Assembly (NCBI GenBank): GCA_938045195.1
Contig: CALINC010000117.1
Span: forward strand, 1 to 5,075
Length of the DNA stretch: 5,075 nt
DNA from: an uncultured Treponema sp.
GTDB taxonomy: Bacteria; Spirochaetota; Spirochaetia; Treponematales; Treponemataceae
Direction: 5' to 3'
A program made the position numbers and the translations under genes. Below are positions 1 through 4,021 of this stretch, one piece after another; positions within the stretch are counted from its first letter, which is position 1; each line of letters begins with the position of its first letter. The notes beneath the pieces are model-generated. The model saw nothing but the letters and a program-made list of their open reading frames with translations, was not told where the DNA came from and searched no databases.

Positions 1-851
1 TGAGGATGATCGGCTGCACGGTGGTAATCTTAAACGCATCGCAGCTGTCGGTAATCTATGCCAGTACGAAGAAGACGGATAAAGAAGATGCGGTAAAGCT
101 TGCACGGTTGATTAAGCTATATGAAAAGGAAGACTTACCGATAGTGGATGTACCGACGGATACGGAATGGAATCGGAGGAAGTTAGTCAGAGAAACGAAG
201 AGCTTGAAAGAAGATCGGACACAAGAGATAAATCGACTGCATGCCTTATTCGTGCAATGCGGGATAACGACAATTACGAAGAGTGATTTGAAAAGGGATA
301 CAAAGCGGCAGCATGTGCTTCCCCAGCTTTTTGGGTATGAAGCAGACCAAGCGAAACGAGTGTGTGAGAGGCTTACGGTATTGGAAGGGCACATACAGAC
401 GTTGGAAGGGATGATAAAAAAGGAATGCGAAGAGGATGAATCTATCAAGCGGGCACAAACGATACCGGGGGTAGGAGAAAAGACGGCACTTGCATTTGCA
501 GCATATGTTGGAGATGGAAAGCGGTTTAGTAATGGAGATCAAGTGGCTAATTATCTTGGTTTAGTACCGCGGATAGATTGTTCGGGTACGATAAACAAGT
601 ATGGGCACATTACGAAGCAGGGGAATAGGGTTGTCAGAGCACTATTATATCAGGCGGCATGGGCATTGGTACGAAGCAAGTATGGGGGAGCATTACAGGC
701 AAAATACTTTTATATGACAGGAGGAGGGAAAGGGAAGAAGGTATCGATAACGGCGATAGCGCGGAAGATGGCAAAATTATTGTATTTAATAATGAAAAAT
801 AAGGGGATGGAATATAAACAACTGCCTGCCCGTGTCTTACAAGCGGGCTAG
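1..851 (+). CDS. IS110-family transposase (DEDD RuvC-like + Transposase_20), 5' partial
   Basis: This enzyme excises and inserts its IS. In this family a RuvC-like DEDD domain and a C-terminal serine-bearing domain act together on a DNA-bridge RNA complex. The reading frame is open through the first base, and the first full codon is at 3. The Met at 6 is an internal residue, because roughly 75 N-terminal residues, including the first Asp and the Glu of the DEDD set, should lie off the left edge. Counting from that Met, KTDKEDA at 23-29 supplies the last two Asp (D25, D28). A charged helical linker covers about 55-145. IPGVGEKT at 153-160 opens the Transposase_20 domain. The DCSG stretch places the expected catalytic Ser at 193, followed by GHITKQGNR, typical of the family. 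The C-terminus is complete (TAG at 849-851). No frameshift or internal stop is seen, so the visible part looks intact and possibly active. Confidence 0.93.
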   Translation, partial: RMIGCTVVILNASQLSVIYASTKKTDKEDAVKLARLIKLYEKEDLPIVDVPTDTEWNRRKLVRETKSLKEDRTQEINRLHALFVQCGITTITKSDLKRDTKRQHVLPQLFGYEADQAKRVCERLTVLEGHIQTLEGMIKKECEEDESIKRAQTIPGVGEKTALAFAAYVGDGKRFSNGDQVANYLGLVPRIDCSGTINKYGHITKQGNRVVRALLYQAAWALVRSKYGGALQAKYFYMTGGGKGKKVSITAIARKMAKLLYLIMKNKGMEYKQLPARVLQAG

Positions 852-873
852 AGCAAACATGTAAAACAAGGGA

Positions 874-1401
874 TTACAGGGACGGGGAGCGGTCAAGTGT
901 GGAAGAAAATCTAAAAAGTTTTACTTTTCCGCTTGACAAAAAACATAGGAGTTCGAGGCTCGGTTTTGCAGGCTGTACGATAAAAGCATCTGACAGTTTT
1001 AATGTCACCCGTTCGGGATACTCTTCTTCGCCGTTGTAGAACACGTAAAACTCAGGTGTCGGGATCTTTTTCAGACGCCTCAGATAGCGGTCGCGCGGGT
1101 TTTGGATGCGCTCGTAGAGGCGTGCGGCGTACTGCAAAAAGCGCAACGGCATATTCGCGTTGATTGTGGATTGATGTTCTGTCAGGGCGATGATTTTACC
1201 GTCTATGAGATAGGCGACGTCGTTCCGAAAAGCCATATACATGACCTGTTCAAGGCGGAGCACCTCGAGCTCCGTAGGTGCGTCAAGGTGAGTATCGTGG
1301 AGCGCGTTGTAGAGCGAGAGAAAATTGCTCTTTGCATTTTTATCTTCGCCGAAAAAGTCGACGAAAACGGAATCTTTGTATCGGCGATTATGTTTTGCCA
1401 T
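874..1401 (-). pseudogene. Rpn-family recombination-promoting nuclease / putative transposase, 3' truncated by the IS110 insertion
   Basis: The family are PD-(D/E)XK endonucleases, annotated as recombination-promoting nucleases or 'putative transposases' and multicopy in many bacteria. I start at 1401 because Met-Ala-Lys-His-Asn there matches the usual family start and follows a strong AAGGAAGG site (1413-1406); the frame is open upstream to 1476 without such a site. Counting from this Met, the nuclease core is visible: Asp61 in RNDVAYLI and the Glu75-x-Gln77 variant motif in TEHQS, followed by the conserved MPLRFLQYAARLYE segment at about 84-97. YVFYNGEEEYP lies at about 119-129. Family-like sequence stops at about residue 151 (…PSLEL, base 949). 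The last 24 or so residues are IS sequence, ending at TAA (876-874). Family members are usually close to 300 residues, so about half is missing. The remainder should lie beyond the left end of the IS. GC content looks higher than in the lipoprotein genes. Confidence 0.85.
892..937. repeat. Stem-loop in the right end of the IS110 element
   Basis: Six bases GTCAAG (892-897) pair with CTTGAC (932-937). Inside, GGAA (901-904) pairs with TTCC (927-930), and either AAAA (906-909) pairs with TTTT (919-922) or the compact hairpin AAAAGT-TTT-ACTTTT (914-928) forms. The structure sits about 10 bases from the inferred element boundary. It may be a subterminal inverted repeat or a recognition structure of the IS, or a block to readthrough out of the transposase gene. 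Its role is inferred from position only. Confidence 0.5.
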
Positions 1402-1460
1402 AAGACCTTCCTTAAAATGCGGCATTGCAGGAAGTATCAACTTCCGAAGATGACGTATTG

Positions 1461-1476
1461 GTGCGCGTGAGCGCAC
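1461..1476. repeat. Perfect hairpin GTGCGC / GCGCAC
   Basis: A six-base GC-rich stem (1461-1466 with 1471-1476) closes a GTGA tetraloop, which is of GNRA type. It lies about 60 bases upstream of the rpn start on the minus strand, within the probable leader of that gene. Confidence 0.6.
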
Positions 1477-1487
1477 ATGTATATACG

Positions 1488-1509
1488 CGAGTTTTCGAGA
1501 GAAAACTCG
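1488..1509. repeat. Perfect 9-bp hairpin with GAGA loop
   Basis: CGAGTTTTC (1488-1496) pairs fully with GAAAACTCG (1501-1509) around a GAGA tetraloop (GNRA type). It is the middle of three adjacent hairpins and is separated from the third by a single base. Confidence 0.65.
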
Positions 1510-1510
1510 A

Positions 1511-1549
1511 TGTTAGAAGCGGCACGCTACTTAAGTGCCGCTTCTAACA
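1511..1549. repeat. Perfect 15-bp inverted repeat, possible terminator or leader structure
   Basis: Bases 1511-1525 (core GTTAGAAGCGGCAC) pair without mismatch with 1535-1549 around a nine-base loop. On the plus strand it is followed, after six bases, by a short T-run (1556-1560), so it could act as a weak rightward terminator, perhaps against antisense readthrough over rpn. On the minus strand there is no U-run, so there it would be a 5' leader hairpin of rpn. The function is undetermined. Confidence 0.6.
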
Positions 1550-1600
1550 CTGAGATTTTTACGTGATGAACAGCTTTTTTTTTCGGTTAGATTTAACGTG

Positions 1601-1616
1601 ATGCAATGATGCAATG
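1601..1616 (+). repeat. Tandem octamer ATGCAATG x2 next to the -35 box
   Basis: ATGCAATG occurs twice in tandem (1601-1608 and 1609-1616), ending seven bases before the TTGACA at 1624. The upstream ACGTGATG at 1596-1603 is also a copy of 1561-1568. A direct repeat at this position could be an activator or repressor site; this is inference from position. Confidence 0.4.
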
Positions 1617-1623
1617 CGAATAC

Positions 1624-1652
1624 TTGACAAATTTTTCATTATTTGCTAAAAT
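1624..1652 (+). promoter_or_regulatory. Rightward sigma70-type promoter with extended -10
   Basis: A perfect TTGACA (1624-1629) is followed after 17 bases by TAAAAT (1647-1652), which is preceded by TGC (1644-1646) as an extended -10. Transcription would begin near 1659, just before the heptamer array, and run toward the lipoprotein genes some 390 bases away, passing a terminator-like hairpin at 1872-1920. It may drive a leader RNA, a small RNA or the operon. The nearby TATAAT at 1656-1661 is 26 bases from the -35 and so cannot be its partner. Confidence 0.6.
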
Positions 1653-1680
1653 TACTATAATTATGAAGAAGAATCTAATA

Positions 1681-1719
1681 CAAGCGACAAGCGACAAGCG
1701 ACAAGCGACAAGCGACAAG
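1681..1719. repeat. Heptamer tandem repeat (CAAGCGA)5 plus CAAG
   Basis: Five perfect copies of CAAGCGA start at 1681, 1688, 1695, 1702 and 1709, followed by a four-base partial copy. Perfect short tandem repeats of this kind change copy number by polymerase slippage. The unit is not a multiple of three and lies in non-coding DNA, between a rightward and a leftward promoter. A change in copy number would therefore alter promoter spacing or leader length rather than a protein. There are no spacers, so it is not a CRISPR array. Confidence 0.95.
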
Positions 1720-1722
1720 AAG

Positions 1723-1750
1723 ATTATGAAAATTTAATTTTTTTTGTCAA
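1723..1750 (-). promoter_or_regulatory. Leftward sigma70-type promoter facing the rightward one
   Basis: On the minus strand a perfect TTGACA (1750-1745) is followed after 16 bases by CATAAT (1728-1723), five of six matches to TATAAT. Transcription would start near 1716, inside the heptamer array, and run left through the three hairpins to the rpn remnant at 1401. It is the best candidate for the rpn promoter. Because the intervening DNA is AT-rich, a chance match for the -10 is possible. Confidence 0.45.
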
Positions 1751-1871
1751 GCCCCTCATCCCGTTTTTTTCATTATTTTTCTTCTTTTTTTTAATAATTT
1801 CTTCTACTCCGTGTGTAAAATCCTTATTCATATCTTTAAACAACAATAATATTTATCTCAAACGCTATCAG

Positions 1872-1920
1872 CCCGTATACGCCGTATGCTTTATTGTGCA
1901 TAAACGGAATACGGGTTTTT
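1872..1920 (+). terminator. Terminator-like hairpin with U-run upstream of the lipoprotein operon
   Basis: CCCGTAT (1872-1878) pairs with ATACGGG (1909-1915). Inside this, CCGT (1882-1885) pairs with ACGG (1904-1907) and ATGC (1886-1889) with GCAT (1898-1901), leaving a loop of about eight bases and small internal bulges. Five T (1916-1920), then CTTT, follow directly. This has the form of an intrinsic terminator on the plus strand. It lies between the strong promoter at 1624 and the first lipoprotein, so it either ends a short RNA of about 260 bases or attenuates the operon. Confidence 0.6.
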
Positions 1921-1986
1921 CTTTGGTCAAAAAAGCGTATTCGGAATGTTTGCAAAATTATCTCCGCTCAAAGCGGCGGAACAATC

Positions 1987-2014
1987 TTGTGCAGGACGAA
2001 AGCTTTTTTAAAAT
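1987..2014 (+). promoter_or_regulatory. Possible second promoter for the lipoprotein genes
   Basis: TTGTGC (1987-1992) and TAAAAT (2009-2014) are separated by 16 bases, and the -10 lies 36 bases before the start codon at 2051. It follows the terminator-like hairpin, so it could drive the operon independently. The -35 is weak and the region AT-rich, so this is tentative. Confidence 0.3.
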
Positions 2015-2021
2015 ATTTAAA

Positions 2022-2038
2022 TTCTGCACTGTGCAGAA
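2022..2038. promoter_or_regulatory. Dyad symmetry just before the ribosome binding site
   Basis: TTCTGCAC (2022-2029) and GTGCAGAA (2031-2038) are perfect inverted copies around one central base. The dyad sits between the possible -10 (2009-2014) and the AAGGAG site (2039-2044) of the first lipoprotein. It could be an operator for a dimeric regulator or, as RNA, a 7-bp hairpin touching the ribosome binding site. The sequence does not tell which. Confidence 0.45.
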
Positions 2039-2050
2039 AAGGAGTTTTAT

Positions 2051-3163
2051 ATGAGAACTAAATCTGTTTTTAGAATTTGTGTTCTATTGGTTCTAAGCAT
2101 TACGCTTATGTCTTTTTTGGGATGCCCGAATGGATTTGGTAAAAAAAAGGGAAAGGAAGAACAAAATTCCGGCGGAGGAAAAGTATCGTTTGACAACTTT
2201 AAAACCCGTTCCATTTCCGTAAAAAACAATACCGGAGAACGGCTGGTCGCTTTTAAAGGCGAAATAAGCAGCTCAACTCTTATAAGCGGCATACCGGCTA
2301 ATGCCAGTAATCACGGCTTACGTATGGATGATCAATTATTCAGCGGGACAGGCGATTTTGCTTTGTTAGTTTTGACCGAAAAAGTTTATAATGAAAACAA
2401 AGACAACTTAGCGGCTGTAAAGAATTCTCCGTTTGCAAGTGTGTATGCGTTTTATAATAAAACAGGTTCGAACGATTTGGTGTATACCATCAGCAGTAAA
2501 TCCGGCGGAAATGCAAAACTTACTTTGCAAAACAACTCAGCATTTAATGTTGAAATACGCTGCAATTCTCCCGAAGGTGAAGTGTTAGGCTATGTCGGAG
2601 CATTTACGGCAAATACCGTAATAAATGTAAACCCGGGCGACTATACCCTGTATCCCGTTTTCAAAAAATACATAGCACGGGATAACGAAATATACAGCGT
2701 TGTTCCGAAATTTCAAAAGACAAAAAAACCTTATGCACAAGATTTTGCAATTACGGATGCAGATTCTTGGAATGTCGGTGAGTTATGGGATGCTTCCGCC
2801 TTACAGTTATCTTCAGGCGGTTTTTATTTAACGATAAACAATCAGTCAAATACAGCAGTGCGTTTTAAAAAAGGTACAACAGAATTTGAAACTTCATTGG
2901 GAATCAAAGGTATTAAAAGCGGAAGCCAAGCCACTTTCTTTGTAGCATTTAATAAAGATGCGGATGGAGCTTATCCAGACAGCTTCGCTATGGAAACCTT
3001 AACCATAGGTTCCGCTTTATATCCCAACAAAATACCTGCATACACCTATAAACTTGATACAAAATATACGATTACAATTAAAGGTGATCAGCAGGACAAT
3101 TTAACCTTAGAACCCATTGAAGATAAGGGTGCCGTAAATATAAATCAACTTTTCGGTTTATAA
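2051..3163 (+). CDS. Treponemal-type lipoprotein with three beta modules, function unknown (lipoprotein 1)
   Basis: The protein has 370 residues. It begins with a signal peptide (Arg/Lys at the start, hydrophobic core about 7-23) ending in SFLGC, so Cys25 should be lipidated and the mature protein anchored in the envelope. A Lys/Gly-rich linker (26-44) follows. Three modules of about 100 residues then open with the same strand motif: ISVKNNTG (55-62), LTLQNNSA (157-164) and LTINNQSN (260-267), spaced 102 and 103 residues apart. No catalytic motif is visible. The start is chosen for the AAGGAG site (2039-2044) six bases upstream and the signal peptide directly after it. It heads a row of three similar lipoprotein genes. 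I recognise this only as a Treponema hypothetical-lipoprotein type; the beta-sandwich fold is inferred from strand-like alternation, not shown. Confidence 0.85.
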   Translation: MRTKSVFRICVLLVLSITLMSFLGCPNGFGKKKGKEEQNSGGGKVSFDNFKTRSISVKNNTGERLVAFKGEISSSTLISGIPANASNHGLRMDDQLFSGTGDFALLVLTEKVYNENKDNLAAVKNSPFASVYAFYNKTGSNDLVYTISSKSGGNAKLTLQNNSAFNVEIRCNSPEGEVLGYVGAFTANTVINVNPGDYTLYPVFKKYIARDNEIYSVVPKFQKTKKPYAQDFAITDADSWNVGELWDASALQLSSGGFYLTINNQSNTAVRFKKGTTEFETSLGIKGIKSGSQATFFVAFNKDADGAYPDSFAMETLTIGSALYPNKIPAYTYKLDTKYTITIKGDQQDNLTLEPIEDKGAVNINQLFGL

Positions 3164-3172
3164 AAAATAAAA

Positions 3173-3212
3173 TATATTGCCATCTTGTCTTTTCAGGCAA
3201 GATGGCAATATA
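3173..3212. repeat. 18-bp intercistronic hairpin between lipoprotein genes 1 and 2
   Basis: Bases 3173-3187 pair perfectly with 3198-3212 (core TTGCCATCTTG). The stem continues through a G-U, a C-G and a U-A pair to a four-base loop TTTC, about 18 bp in all. On the plus strand no T-run follows; instead the AAGGA ribosome binding site of gene 2 (3212-3216) begins on the last stem base. An A-rich stretch precedes it, so it reads as a terminator only for the minus strand. On the mRNA it more likely protects the gene 1 3' end, tempers readthrough, or affects access to the gene 2 ribosome binding site. Confidence 0.7.
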
Positions 3213-3224
3213 AGGAATTAAACA

Positions 3225-3986
3225 ATGAAAAAGATTTTATTTTTATGTGCAATTCTTGGAATTGTATTTTTGTTTGCAGGGTGCCCTCAATCAAACAGCG
3301 GCAAAACCTCAAATACCGGTAACTATAACGGTGAAGATAAAAACACCGTAACCGTCAACTTTTTTAACGAATCTTCTTTTAAAGTGGATATCTATAGGAA
3401 TGTTAATCCTTCATCGTTGGATACATCGGCAAAGCCGCTTGTAACGGTTAATGCAGGCTCTACAGAAAAAGTAAAGCTGCCGCCGAGTGCTGACCAAACA
3501 ATCGGCGATGTGTTTTATCTGCGGTATAACGTACAGCTTGCCGATACATTTACATCCGGAACGGGAACCCCCTTGTATGTACAGGCAAAGCAGGATATTT
3601 CAAATATTGCGTTTGTATTAAAAAAAGATGAAACCTATACCAAAACGATTAAGCAGCCTGCAAGCGGTCAACTGAAATTTATACACTGCTACATCAAAGT
3701 GCAGAATACGGGAAGTAAAAGTTTTCAAGTTTTGCAAGGAAGTACGTACTTAAAAAAACTCGGCACAGAAGAACTTAATTTGGCAAGCGGACAATTCGGT
3801 TTTTATGAATTGAATATTTCCGATATTGAAGCTGCCGAAACAATGCAAGCTCTTAAATTTTTTGTTACGGATAGTGCAAGCACAATTACGGTTGCCCCAT
3901 TTTTACTTGAGCGGGGTAAAGTCTACAGCTTTCAGTGTAACGGAACGAGCGTAACCGCCCCAGCCGTTACGGATATTACATATTAA
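3225..3986 (+). CDS. Treponemal-type lipoprotein with two beta modules, function unknown (lipoprotein 2)
   Basis: The protein has 253 residues. A signal peptide (MKK, hydrophobic 4-18) ends in FLFAGC, so Cys20 is the predicted lipid-bearing residue. It is followed by Pro, as in both neighbours. A Ser/Asn/Gly-rich linker (21-40) leads to two modules. The first opens with VTVNFFNESSF (42-52) and the second with YIKVQNTGSKSF (156-167), their key Asn residues 113 apart. The rest is strand-rich with no catalytic motif or further membrane segment. The start is set by AAGGA (3212-3216), eight bases upstream. The gene lies 61 bases after lipoprotein 1 and 35 before lipoprotein 3 in the same direction, suggesting one transcription unit. 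I do not recognise a characterised family. Confidence 0.85.
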   Translation: MKKILFLCAILGIVFLFAGCPQSNSGKTSNTGNYNGEDKNTVTVNFFNESSFKVDIYRNVNPSSLDTSAKPLVTVNAGSTEKVKLPPSADQTIGDVFYLRYNVQLADTFTSGTGTPLYVQAKQDISNIAFVLKKDETYTKTIKQPASGQLKFIHCYIKVQNTGSKSFQVLQGSTYLKKLGTEELNLASGQFGFYELNISDIEAAETMQALKFFVTDSASTITVAPFLLERGKVYSFQCNGTSVTAPAVTDITY

Positions 3987-4021
3987 ATTTATAGTTAGAG
4001 AAAATAAAAGGAGAAACTAAA

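Larger units (their letters stand above)
1..948 (+). mobile_element. IS110-family insertion sequence, right-hand portion (left end outside window)
   Basis: This segment holds most of an IS110-family transposase followed by about 97 non-coding bases. The right boundary is inferred: recognisable Rpn-nuclease coding sequence on the minus strand begins at about 949, and everything to the left of it is unrelated to that family, so the junction lies near 940-950. IS110 elements usually make no or very short target duplications and lack classical terminal inverted repeats, so the exact base cannot be set from one end. In the IS110 group the long non-coding end carrying the bridge RNA is on the 5' side of the transposase; in the IS1111 group it is on the 3' side. 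The short 3' flank here favours the IS110 group, which would place any bridge RNA beyond the left edge. Confidence 0.8.
1402..2050. other. Gene-free regulatory stretch between rpn remnant and lipoprotein genes
   Basis: About 650 bases hold no convincing protein gene. From left to right they contain the rpn ribosome binding site (1413-1406), three hairpins (1461-1549), a run of nine T (1575-1583) and an octamer direct repeat (1601-1616). A rightward promoter (1624-1652), a heptamer tandem array (1681-1719) and a leftward promoter (1723-1750) follow. The rest is a pyrimidine-rich tract with several T-runs (about 1738-1805), a terminator-like hairpin (1872-1920), a small CCGCT/AGCGG hairpin (1964-1976), and a weak promoter plus dyad before the lipoprotein start. 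The only plus-strand frame of note, 24 codons at 1663-1737, reads through the heptamer array, has no ribosome binding site, and is not called as a gene. Confidence 0.75.

Noticed and set aside
56..542. Two minus-strand open frames within the transposase
   Set aside because: They are antisense to a well conserved IS110 transposase and are Ser/Phe/Cys-rich, as expected from reading a coding strand backward.
933..938. TTGACA near the IS right end as an outward promoter
   Set aside because: No reasonable -10 lies 15 to 19 bases downstream in the flanking sequence, and it would read antisense to rpn.
1102..1470. Plus-strand open frame of 122 codons
   Set aside because: It lies opposite the Rpn-family gene, whose conserved motifs are clear on the minus strand, and it has no family resemblance of its own.
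1656..1661. TATAAT as the -10 box for TTGACA at 1624
   Set aside because: The spacing would be 26 bases; TAAAAT at 1647 with 17 bases and an upstream TG fits much better.
1681..1719. CRISPR array
   Set aside because: The heptamers are directly adjacent with no spacers; the unit is far too short.
1663..1737. 24-codon plus-strand frame starting after the promoter and reading through the heptamer array
   Set aside because: It has no ribosome binding site, starts only a few bases after the predicted transcript start, and its middle is merely the translated tandem repeat.
3173..3212. Intrinsic terminator after lipoprotein 1
   Set aside because: The stem is strong but no T-run follows on the plus strand and the next gene's ribosome binding site begins at once.
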